From positions 124,001 to 188,000 of the forward strand of contig NZ_BBUY01000005.1 in the NCBI RefSeq assembly GCF_001590865.1: DNA of 64,000 nucleotides. The letters are read 5' to 3'. Shown here in pieces: positions 27,835 through 37,400 of this stretch. A program made the position numbers and the translations under genes. The first letter of the stretch is position 1, and every line of letters starts with the position of its first letter. Under the pieces are notes generated by a model. It saw only the letters and a program-made list of their open reading frames with translations, was not told the DNA's origin and did no database searches. The DNA comes from Streptomyces sp. NBRC 110611 (lineage in GTDB: Bacteria > Actinomycetota > Actinomycetes > Streptomycetales > Streptomycetaceae).

Positions 27835-29142
27835 CCGGAGGGTGACGGGGAGCTCGGCCACGCCGTAGAAGCCCGCGGACTCGAACGGCGGGACCTGCTC
27901 CGCGGGTACCGCGAGCCGCATCCGCGGGAAGCGCTCCAGGAGCCGGTCCAACACCACCGCGATGACCTCCCGCGCCAGGTGCTGGCCCAGACAGCGGTGC
28001 GCGCCGTGCCCGAAGGCGAGGTGATGGGCGGCGTTGGCGCGGGTCACGTCGAGGGCGTCGGGGTCGGGGAAGACCGCCGTGTCACGGTTGGCGGTCACCA
28101 GTGAGGTGACCACCACCTCGCCCCGGGCGATCCGCTCACCGTCCACCTCGGTGTCCTCGGCGGCGACGCGCACCGCGCCCATGTTGTTGAACGGCACGAA
28201 GCGCAGCAGCTCCTCGATCGCGTTCGCCCGTATGCCGGGCTCCTCGCGCACCAGACGGAGCTGCTCGGGGCGGCTCATCAGGGCGAGCAGGCCCAGGCCC
28301 AGCAGGTGGGCCACGGGGTCGAACCCGGCGATGCGCAGGGAGAGCCCGATCGAGGCGATCTCCGCATCGCCGAAGCCGTCCGGACCGTCCTGCTCCGCGA
28401 TCAGCTCACCGATCAGGCCCCGGCCGCCCGGACCGTCCCGCTCGGCGCGGACCCGGTCGCGCATGTGCTGCCACATGTCGCGGTACACACCGGTGATCTC
28501 CTCGCGGGACAGGCCCGGGTCGATCAGCGCGTCGATCTGCCGTTTGAACCACGCCTGGTCGTCGCCGGGTATCCCGAGCAGGGCACTGGGCACCTGTACG
28601 GACACCGGCCAGGCGAGCTCCGCCATGAGGTCGGCGGTCCCGTCGGGCCCGGTCAGGCGGCGCTCCACGGTGTCCAGCAGTCCGTCCACGAGTTCCCGGA
28701 TCACCGGCGTGAACCGCCGCATCCGGGTCGCGGAGAACTTCTTGGCCAGCACCCTCCGGTGGCGGGCGTGGCCGGGGCCGTCCATCCCGAAGAACCAGCC
28801 GGGCGGCGACTGGCCGTCCATGACGGGCGGCAGCTGGTGCAGGGCCGAGCTGAGCCGGTCGCTGCGCAGCGCGGTCCGTACGTCGTCGTACCGGGTCAGC
28901 AGCGTGCCCTGCCGGTCGTACTGGAGGCGGATGCGGCTGAGGCCGGGCCGCTCCAGGGCCTGCCGGCAGGGGTCCGGCGGACCCATCGGGCAGCCGCGGG
29001 GCATGGATCCCGGTGGGGGGAGGACGGGAGCGGCCGGTTCGGCCGGTGTGGTGGGTGCCGGTGGGGTGGGTGCCGGCCCTGTCGGTGCCGGTTCGGTGGG
29101 TGCCGGTTCGGTTGCTTCGGGCGCCGGTGATACGCGGTCCAT
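27817..29142 (-). CDS. Cytochrome P450 (P450-3), atypical I-helix
   Basis: The product is 441 residues. The first 45 are a low-complexity run of Pro/Ala/Thr/Glu repeats (EPAPTEPAPTGPAPT), not seen in the other two P450s. The core has ExxR in AIEELLRF and the heme ligand C384 in FGHGAHRCLG. The I-helix reads IAGFDPVAH: the acid is kept, but the conserved Thr that helps split O2 is replaced by Pro. Such P450s often depend on substrate groups for proton delivery or do unusual chemistry. The start at 29142 has GAGAAGGG upstream. It is the last gene of the minus-strand run, 90 bp after the acyltransferase. Confidence 0.9.
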   Translation of the reverse strand: MDRVSPAPEATEPAPTEPAPTGPAPTPPAPTTPAEPAAPVLPPPGSMPRGCPMGPPDPCRQALERPGLSRIRLQYDRQGTLLTRYDDVRTALRSDRLSSALHQLPPVMDGQSPPGWFFGMDGPGHARHRRVLAKKFSATRMRRFTPVIRELVDGLLDTVERRLTGPDGTADLMAELAWPVSVQVPSALLGIPGDDQAWFKRQIDALIDPGLSREEITGVYRDMWQHMRDRVRAERDGPGGRGLIGELIAEQDGPDGFGDAEIASIGLSLRIAGFDPVAHLLGLGLLALMSRPEQLRLVREEPGIRANAIEELLRFVPFNNMGAVRVAAEDTEVDGERIARGEVVVTSLVTANRDTAVFPDPDALDVTRANAAHHLAFGHGAHRCLGQHLAREVIAVVLDRLLERFPRMRLAVPAEQVPPFESAGFYGVAELPVTLRPPRTP

Positions 29143-29232
29143 GGAAGGCTGGCCCTTCTCGCTGGTTCTCTGGGGTGCGCTCCGGCGCGCTCGGGCGGGA
29201 GGGCCCGGACGCGCCCCGCGCACCCCCCGGAA

Positions 29233-30372
29233 TCAGGCGCGCGACGGAGCCTCCACGCTCTCGCGCGCCCGTCGCATCGCCCGCGGTACCGCCCAGCGGC
29301 GCATCACCGGCCGCTCGACGCCCGCATACAGGGCCCACGCCACCAGGACGGCCACCGCGAACACCAGTACCGCGATCCCCATGCCGGCCGCCGCACCGGC
29401 GGCCGGCACACCGGACACCGCGATCAGCAGCGGCCGGTGCACCAGATAGAAGGCGAAGGAGATCTCGCCCAGCCAGGTCATGGTCCGCCCCGCCAGCAGC
29501 CCGCTCTCCCCCTGCGTGTCGGCCACGGCGACGGAGGCGATCAGCAGACCGAGGGGGACGACGCCCACCGCGGCCACTCCGAACAGATACGGAACCGCCA
29601 GCGCCACCACGTAGGAGAGGGCCACCAGGGCCGCCGCCCGGCCACGCGGCAGCCGGATCCAGCGCCCGCTCAGCACGATCCGGGCGAGCAGGATGCCCAG
29701 GACGAACTCCAGCACCCGTACCGGCGGCGCGAAGTTCACGAACCACCACTGCACGAAGGAGAAGTCGAGCGGCGGCGCGACGCGGGGCCGGGCAGGCAGC
29801 AGTTGCGCGAGCCACGGTACGGCGACGACGCCCGCGACCGTGCCGAGGGCCGCATGCCACAGCCGCTCCGGCCGGATGCGTCCGGTCCAGCGCATCAGCA
29901 GCGGGAACGCGGCGTAGAAGAACACCTCACAGCTCAGCGTCCAACTCACCGTGTTCACACTGTTGATGACGCCGAAATCCGGTACCCACGACTGCACCAG
30001 CAGGAGATTGGGCAGCCACCCGGCGAGACTCCGCCCCGTCCACCACAGCAGCACGGCCGTGCACCCGAACGTGACGAGGTGATTCGGGTAGACCTTGAGC
30101 AGCCGGCGCCGGAGGAACCGCACCGGCCGGTCTCCCGCGCGGGCCGACCAGGCGAGGACGAATCCGCTGAGGATGAAGAAGAAGGAGACACCGAAGGAAC
30201 CCGCCCGGTACCACAGAACGGCGAGGAATCCCGGGGCCGCCACCTTGCTGAGCGGATCGGCGAAGGCGTGCCCGAAGAACACCATGGCGGCCGCGAGGAA
30301 ACGCAGTCCGGTGAGCGACGGAAGCCGCCCCGGGCAGGGCGCGTTCGCGGTTTCCCGTGCGGCAGCCTCCAT
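29233..30372 (-). CDS. Integral membrane acyltransferase (acyltransferase-3 family)
   Basis: This is a 379-residue protein with about ten hydrophobic segments. The N-terminal family signature is TGLRFLAAAMVFFGHAF, with the Arg and His thought to be used in acyl transfer, and there are YLVHRPLL and ERPVMRR near the C-terminus. Members move acetyl or longer acyl groups onto sugars, macrolides or wall polymers at the membrane. In this cluster, O-acylation of the polyketide (for instance a hydroxyl or sugar) is the likeliest role. I start it at 30372, with GGGGGAAG 6 nt upstream; an in-frame extension looks non-coding. It lies 241 bp after the amidase gene. Confidence 0.85.
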   Translation of the reverse strand: MEAAARETANAPCPGRLPSLTGLRFLAAAMVFFGHAFADPLSKVAAPGFLAVLWYRAGSFGVSFFFILSGFVLAWSARAGDRPVRFLRRRLLKVYPNHLVTFGCTAVLLWWTGRSLAGWLPNLLLVQSWVPDFGVINSVNTVSWTLSCEVFFYAAFPLLMRWTGRIRPERLWHAALGTVAGVVAVPWLAQLLPARPRVAPPLDFSFVQWWFVNFAPPVRVLEFVLGILLARIVLSGRWIRLPRGRAAALVALSYVVALAVPYLFGVAAVGVVPLGLLIASVAVADTQGESGLLAGRTMTWLGEISFAFYLVHRPLLIAVSGVPAAGAAAGMGIAVLVFAVAVLVAWALYAGVERPVMRRWAVPRAMRRARESVEAPSRA

Positions 30373-30540
30373 GGTTCGGCTTCCCCCGTTCTCGTCCGGC
30401 GTTCCGGTGTTCGCCCGTGGGCTGTACCCAAGGCGATGCGACCCGCGAAAACGTATGCGGAGACCGGGAATCCGGGGCACCCCGGCGGACCCCTGAGCGT
30501 CTTCGCGGGTCCCCTACGCCGAAACCGGCCCGGCCGCGCC

Positions 30541-30592
30541 GTACGGGTCGGCCGTACGGGTCAGCCGTACGGGTCAGCCGTACGGACCCGTC
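30541..30592. repeat. 13-bp tandem repeat in the amidase-acyltransferase gap
   Basis: Three full units of GTACGGGTC(A/G)GCC, at 30541-30579, and a degenerate fourth lie in the 241-bp gap. Single GTACGG motifs recur up to the amidase stop. The gap has no gene. The repeats may be slippage products without function. A protein-binding array is possible but not supported by anything else. Confidence 0.75.
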
Positions 30593-30613
30593 GCACGGGC
30601 CGGTCGTACGGGG

Positions 30614-32023
30614 TCAGTCGCGCGGATCGAGCGGGGTGAAGGTGCCCCGGCGTGCCTCGACGGCCGCGGCGGCGTCCAGGCACAGGTCCTCGCGGTAGGC
30701 ACGGCCGATGAGCTGCACCCCCTGGGGGAGGCCGGCGACGACCCCCGTGGGGACGGCGACGGCGGGGAGGCCGAGGAAGGTGGCGACCGAGCACAGCCGC
30801 TGTGCCCTCCACACCCGGTCCAGCTCCTCGGGGCCGCGGGCCTCCAGTCCGGGTTCGATGGCGGGCTCGGTGAACACCGGTCCGAGCACCAGGGGGTAGG
30901 TCTCCTGGAACGCCGTCCAGGCGCGCTGGACGCCCAGCCGGGTGCCGATGAGCTTGACGTACCCCTCCAGGCCGACCGGTGGGGTGCGCTCCATGGACAT
31001 CTCCAGGAAGCGGCAGCCGTCCTCCGGCATCAGGGTCCTGACCATCGGCCAGGTGAGGCTGTAGTCCGTCATCACCAGCCGGCCGTAGGCGTCCAGGGCC
31101 TCTTCGAGACGGGGCAGTTCCACCTCTTCCACCACATACCCGGCGTCTGCCAGCGCGCCGGCCGCCAGCTCGACCGCGGCCCGTACGTCGGGGTGTACCC
31201 CTAGTCCGCCCGGGTCGGCGACGACGCCCACCCGGACCGGCCCGTCCAGTAGGGGCAGGGTCGGGGGGACCGGGACCGTACGGGGGTCGCGGGGGTCGGC
31301 GCCGGCCAGCACCTGGTGCACCGCGCGGGCGTCGGCGACGGTACGGGTCAACGGGCCGTCGACGGGGAAGAGCAGGGAGCTGAGCTGGGGTTCGCGGCCG
31401 GCCAGACGGTTGTCGGAGGCGTACCGGCCGTAGCTGGGGCGTACCCCGACCACACCGCAGAAAGCGGCCGGAATGCGGTTGGAGCCCTCCCAGTCATTGG
31501 CCAGGCCCAGGGGTGCCATACCGGAGGCCACCGCCACCGCGTCGCCGCCACTGGTGCCGCCCGGACTGCGGGCCGGGTCCCAGGGGTTGACGGTGTCGCC
31601 GTGCAGGCCGCTGCGGGTGTGCACACCGCGCATCCCCATATCGGGCATGTTGGTGCGGGCGAGGGGGATCGCCCCGGCCGCGCACAGCCGCTCCACCGGC
31701 GGGGAGTCGGCCTCGGCCACCAGCCCCTGGAACTCCGGTACGCCCTGGGTCGTGGGCATACCGGCCACGTGGATGTTGTCCTTGACGGTGAACGGCACTC
31801 CGGCCAGCGGCCCCAGGGGTTCGCCCGCGGCCCGCCGCCGGTCGGTCTCGCCGGCGGCCGCGCGGGCCCGGTCGGCCAGCAGGCCGGTGACGGCGTTCAG
31901 CCGCGGGTTGACCGCGGCGATGCGATCCAGGTGGCTCTCCACCACCTCGGCCGCGGTGACCTCACCGCGCGCCACCGACGCCGCCAGTTCGACCGCGCTC
32001 GTCTGCCAGATGTCGCTACCCAT
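30614..32023 (-). CDS. Amidase-signature hydrolase
   Basis: The 469-residue product belongs to the amidase signature family (GatA-like fold). All three catalytic residues are present: K81 in FTVKDN, S158 in GGTSGGD and nucleophile S181 in EGSNRIPAA. The usual DxGGSIR motif has changed to DWEGSNR, so substrate choice may differ from common amidases. It follows PKS-C by 97 bp on the same strand. No thioesterase is visible, so it might release the chain, or trim or form an amide on the product. Both are inference from position. An unrelated metabolic role cannot be excluded. Confidence 0.85.
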   Translation of the reverse strand: MGSDIWQTSAVELAASVARGEVTAAEVVESHLDRIAAVNPRLNAVTGLLADRARAAAGETDRRRAAGEPLGPLAGVPFTVKDNIHVAGMPTTQGVPEFQGLVAEADSPPVERLCAAGAIPLARTNMPDMGMRGVHTRSGLHGDTVNPWDPARSPGGTSGGDAVAVASGMAPLGLANDWEGSNRIPAAFCGVVGVRPSYGRYASDNRLAGREPQLSSLLFPVDGPLTRTVADARAVHQVLAGADPRDPRTVPVPPTLPLLDGPVRVGVVADPGGLGVHPDVRAAVELAAGALADAGYVVEEVELPRLEEALDAYGRLVMTDYSLTWPMVRTLMPEDGCRFLEMSMERTPPVGLEGYVKLIGTRLGVQRAWTAFQETYPLVLGPVFTEPAIEPGLEARGPEELDRVWRAQRLCSVATFLGLPAVAVPTGVVAGLPQGVQLIGRAYREDLCLDAAAAVEARRGTFTPLDPRD

Positions 32024-32120
32024 GTGCGCCCTTCGTTCCTCTCGTGTCCATGTCGTGGTCGTGCGGTGTGGTCGTTCGGTGTGGTCGTGCTCTCGCGGCC
32101 GTGCTGACGCGGCCGTGCCG

Positions 32121-34415
32121 CTACGGGGCGTCCGCCGGACGGGGGCGGGTGAAGACACCGGACGGCCGGACGGCCCACAGGGGCGGGCCGGCGTCGTCGC
32201 CCGCGTCGTCGCCCGCGGCTCCGGCCCCGGCTCCGGCCCCGGTCGCGTCCTTCGCGGCGCCCCTGGCCAGGACGGCGCAGAGCCGTTCCCGTGCGGACTC
32301 GTCGAGAGCCGGCGGGAGGTCGATCAGGGCGCCCGGGGGCAGGTGTTCCCAGGCGGCGGCCTGGAGCGGGTCGGGCCGTTCGCCCGGCTCGACGGCGACC
32401 GCGCCCCGGGTGAGGTGCCAGACGGGTGTGTCCGCGACGGCCTCGCGGACGGCGGCGGGCAGCGTCCACGGCCCGTCGGGCGCGCTGTCGGGCGCCGCGG
32501 CGGGAAGCAGGGAGAGGGCCCCCGTCAACGGGCCGCGGGAGGCGAGGAGCTGCGAGAGCCGGGAGGCGTGGCCGGCGGTGGCACCGGCGGCCGGGTCGAC
32601 GGCGAACGGCAGGACGTCGGCGCCGTGCCGCAGCAGTGCGCCGAGAACCGGTTCGGTGAGGTCGGCGCCGGCCCGGCCGGCGGGCGGGATGACCACGAGC
32701 CAGCTGCCGTCGAGGCCCGGCGCACCGAGGTCGCCGGCGGGCGACCAGACGGGCCGGCCGGTGCGCTGGAAGGCGTACGTCGGCAGGTCGGTGCGGCGGG
32801 CCGGCCGGCCCCCGAACACGGCCGTCCAGTCGACGGGTACGCCGCCGGTGTGGAGGCTGCCGAACGCCCGGCCGAGGGCGTCGGGGGAGGTGAGCTCCTC
32901 GCCCGATACCGCCGTGCCCCGGTGCTCGCCCCGGCCGGTGACGGCGAAGCCGTCCGCACCCAGCCGGAGGGCGGTCCCGGTGCCCGGGAGGCCTGCTGCC
33001 TCCTCCCCCGCCTCGTGCTCGTCGAGCCGCCGGATCCAGCCGTCGGGCGAGGAGAGGGACACACCGGCGGCCGGGCCGCCGCCGGGAGGGGACGGGAACG
33101 GGAACGGGATCTCCGGCGGCCGGAAGGCCAGCGTCTCCAGGGCGCGCCGGAAGTCCTCCCGGGCCCGGGCGTCCCGGTCACCGTCCGCGAGCCGGCCGTA
33201 CGCGACCGCCAGTGCGGCGGCGTCGCCGAGCGCGAGCGCACCGGAGGCGTACGCCGCGGCGACCGCGCCGGAGGCGGTCCCGGTGACCGTGTCCGGGGTG
33301 ACGCCCCAGCTCGTCAGCAGCCGGTGCAGCGCGGTCTGCGCCGCGAAGAGGGCGGGGTAGCCGTAGGCCGGACGCTCCAGCAGTTCGGGCTGGTACCAGA
33401 CGACCTCGCGCAGGGAGCGCTCCAGATGCTCGTCCAGGCATCCGGCCGCCTCGTCGAACGCCTCGGCGTACACCCGGAACGCCCGGTACAGCGGGCCGCC
33501 GACGACGGGCCGACGACCGTGGTGCGGGACGAAGCGGAAGGTGAGCGGCCGGTCGGCGGGCGTACCGCGCAGGACGGCCGGCAGGTCCTCGCCGCGCGCG
33601 ACGGCGTCGAGGGCGGTGAGCAGCTCCTCGCGCCCGCCGGCCACCAGCGCCGCCCGGTGCCGGAAGGCGGTACGGGTCGTGGCGAGCGCGCGGGCGAGGT
33701 CCGCCGGGCGCACCTGCGGGCGGGACTCCAGGTGGGAGCGCAGACGGGCCGCCTGGGCGCGCAGGGCCGACGGGGTCTTCGCCGAGAGGAGGTACGGGAA
33801 CGGGACGGCCGGCGACTCGGCGCGCGGGGCGGCCGCACCCGCCACGGGTGAGGCTTCCGGCGGGGCCGGTGCCACGACGGCCTGGCCCGTTTCGCCGTTC
33901 CGTACCAGCGCGTGTACCCGGTGGCCGTGGCGGCGGGCGGCCGAGAGCCGCGCCAGCAGCAGGATTTCGGTGCCCTCGCCGTTCCGGTCCGGGTCGGTGA
34001 GCGCGCCACCGGCCAGGGCGAGTCCGCACTCCCCCAGCCGGAGCGACTGTGCAGCGAGGTGCAGGGCGGTCCCGGCGGATCCGTCGCCGGTGTCCACGGC
34101 GACGGCCGGGCCACGGAGTCCGAAGGCGGTGGCGAGGGCCTGGGTCGGCAGTCCGCCGCCGACCGCTCCGTCCGGGCCGTCACCGGGCCGGGGCAGGCCG
34201 AGGAAGACGGCCGTATCGCTGCCGTCGAGGGTGTCCGGGACGATCCCGGCGTCCTCGACGGCCTCCCACGCGGTCTCCAGCAGGGGCCCCTGCCGGGGGT
34301 CCAGGGCGGCGGCCTCGTCCGGACCGTAGCCGAAGAAGCCGGCGTCGAAGCCGGCCGGCTCCTGCGGCCCCTCGCCACGGAGGCGACGGCTCCTGCCGAC
34401 GACCACGATCGGGTC
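32121..34415 (-). other. Decayed terminal module inside PKS-C
   Basis: The KS remnant (about 34,415-33,880) is some 180 residues instead of about 420. It lacks both catalytic His motifs, and VDTACSSS has become VDTGDGSA. The AT remnant (about 33,800-32,765) has FVPHHGRR for the GQG motif and GTASGA for GHSxGE. The last part (about 32,705-32,121) is recognisable as the structural subdomain of a KR (WLVVIPPAG, LWAVRPSGVFTR); the catalytic half and an ACP are absent. All pieces are in one frame, with losses that are in-frame deletions rather than frameshifts. It cannot extend a chain. A structural or docking role is possible. Confidence 0.85.
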
Positions 34416-37400
34416 GTCGTCCGGATCCGCCGCCGGGGACGGCGCGGAGGGAGACGGTCCGGAGGAAGCCGGTACGGAAGGCGGCGGGGAAGCAGGCGGG
34501 GAGGCAGGCGCGGAGGGCCGGCCGGGTGCGGCACCGGCCGGCTCCGGGAGCAGCGTGCGGAGGTGTGCGGCCACCTCGGCGGGGGTGGGGAAGTCGAAGA
34601 CCAGGGTGGTCGGCAGGGTGAGGCCGGTGCGGGCGGCGAGGTGGTTGCGCAGCTCCACCGAGTTGAGCGAGCCGATGCCCAGCTCCTGGAAGGTGAGCCC
34701 GGGTTCGATCGCGTCCGCCGAGTCGTGGCCCAGGACGTCGGCCGTGCTGGATCGGACCAGCTCCGCCAGCGCCCGGTCGCGGGCGGCCACCGGAAGGGCG
34801 GAGAGGGAGGCGGGTCCGGCGGGGTCCGGCGCGCCCCGGTCTTCCGGTGCGGCGGCGGACCCGGCCGCCGTCCGGAGGGCGGGCGCGCCGGCCAGGCCGC
34901 GCAGCAGCGGCGGCAGGGCGCCGGTGCCCGCCTCGGCCGCCTGGGCGCGCAGCGCGCCCAGGTCCAGCCGTACGGGCACCAGGGCGGCCTCGTCGAGGTC
35001 GTGCGCCGCGTCGAAGAGGGTGAGCGCGTCCGTGGTGGGCAGCGGCGGGAATCCGCCCCGCGCCATCCGCTCGCGTACCGACCGGTCCAGGTCGCCGGTC
35101 ATCCCGCTGCTCTGCTCCCACAGGCCCCAGGCGAGGGAGGAGGCGGGCAGGCCCTGTGCCCGGCGCCGTCGGGCGAGGGCGTCCAGGAAGGCGTTCGCGG
35201 CGGCGTAGTTGGCCTGGGCGAGGCCGCCGAGCACCCCGGAGAGGGAGGAGAAGAGGACGAAGGCGGAGAGGTCCAGGCCGCGGGTCAGCTCGTCCAGATG
35301 GACGGCCGCATCGACCTTGGGGCGCAGCACGGTGGTCAGGCGCTCGGGGGTGAGCGAGGCCAGGACCCCGTCGTCGAGCACACCGGCCGCGTGGATCACG
35401 CCGGTCAGCGGGCGCGTGCCGGGGATGTCGGCCAGCAGCGCGCGGAGCGCCGCGCGGTCGGCGACGTCACAGGCCGCCCAGGTCACGGTCACCGCGCCGG
35501 CGGGGCGGGCCAGCTCCTCCAGTTCCGTGGTGAGCCGGGCGGCGCCTGGTGCGGCGCCGCCCCGGCGGCCGGTCAGCAGAAGGTGGCGGACGCCGTGTGC
35601 GCGGACCAGGTGGCGGGCGACGAGTCCGCCCAGGGTGCCGGTCGCACCGGTGATCAGAACGGTGCCGTCGCCGTACCGGCCCGGGGCCGGCCCCTCCGGC
35701 CCGTCCGCTCCGCCCGTGTCCGGTGTCGCCGCGGCCGGTGCCTGCGGGCGGACGGGGGCCAGGCGGGGGACCGACACCGCACCGTCCACGAGGGCGAACT
35801 GCGGCTCACCGGCGGCGAGCGCGGCCGGGAGGGCGCGGACCGAGGCGTCGTCACGGGCCAGGTCGGCCAGCACGAAGCGGTCCGGATGCTCGGACTGCGC
35901 GGAGCGGATCAGCCCCCAGACGGCGGAGCCCACGGGGTCGTTCCCGGCGTGCGGTCCGGCCGCTCCCCGGGTGAGGACGACGAGCCGGGCCGCGGTGAAG
36001 CGCTCGTCGGCCAGCCACTGCTGGGCCGTCGTCAGCGCCCGCCGGACGGCCTCGTGGACGGCGGCGGGCCCGGCGTCGTCGTGGCCGCGGCGCGGCGGGC
36101 ACGGCCACAGCACCGTGCCGGAGCCGTCGGGCACGGAGGCCAGGTCCCGGTACGGCACGGCCGGTATGCCCTGGGCCCGTAGTGCGACGGCCGTGCCCGG
36201 TGCGTCGGGGCCGAGCACGGCCCACGAGGGGCGGCCGGGTGCCTTCGGACCGGACGCGGCGGCACCCGACACGGCGGCACCGGACGCGGGCGGCAGCGGC
36301 TGCCACTCCTCGCGGTGGAGCGGGGTGTCCGGGCGGCCGTCGGCGGGCGGCGGGGCGTCCGCGACCGGCCGGACGACGAGCGAACCGACCGTGACCACCG
36401 GGGCTCCGGCCGCGTCGTAGGCGTCCAGGCGTACCGTGTCCGCTTCGGCGGTGAGGCGGACCCGCAGGGCGGTGGCCCCGCGGGAGTGCAGGGCGACCCG
36501 GTTCCAGGCGAACGGCAGCCGGGGGCGGCCGTCCGGTCCGCCGCCCAGGCCGGGCAGGCCCAGGGCCAGCGGGTGCAGCGCGGCGTCGAGCAGCGCCGGA
36601 TGCAGGCCGAATCCGGCCACGTCGGTGGTGGTGCCGGTCCCGGCCGTGTGCTCCGCGCCGGCCGGCTGGGCGATCTCGGCGAAGAGGGCATCACCACGGC
36701 GCCACACGGCCCGTACGCCGCGGAAGGCCGGACCGTACTCCAGACCGGCCGCGGTCATCCGGTCGTAGACCTGCTGCGGTGCGATCTCCTCGGCGCCCGC
36801 GGGCGGCCACTGCTCCTGGAGGGGCTCGGCAAGCGGCGCGGCCGGGCCGGTGCCGGGGGACACGACCCCCGTGGCGTGCCGGGTCCAGGACCGGCCGTCC
36901 GCGGCCGGGGCCGGGTGACCGGCGTCGTCGGCGCGGCCCGTACCGTCGGCGCGGTCCGTACCGTCGGCGCGGTCCGTACCGTCGGCGCGGCCCGTACCGT
37001 CGGCGCGGCCGGCGCACGAGTACAGCGACAGCGTGCGGCGTCCCCGGTCGTCGGGGGTGCCGACGGTCACCTGGAACCGGACCGCGCCCTCCGCCGGCAG
37101 CACCAGCGGCGCCTGGAGGGTCAGCTCCTCCAGCAGGCCGCAGCCCGCCTCCTGGCCGGCGCGCAGCGCCAGTTCGACCGTGGCGGCACCGGGCAGCAGA
37201 ACGGTGCCCCGGACCGCGTGGCCGGCCAGCCATGGGTGGGTGCGCAGCGAGAGGCGGCCGGTCAGGACCAGGCCGCCGGAGTCCGCCAGGGCGAGGCGGG
37301 CGCCGAACAGCGGGTGGCCGGCGGTCCGCAGGCCGAGCCGCTCCGCACCGGCGGCGGCCGCGGCCGATGCGGGGGCCGCGGACACCGCGGGGGTCCAGTA

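Noticed and set aside
32121..34415. Calling the end of PKS-C a separate pseudogene
   Set aside because: It is continuous and in frame with the working module, without a stop, so it is described as a decayed part of one protein.
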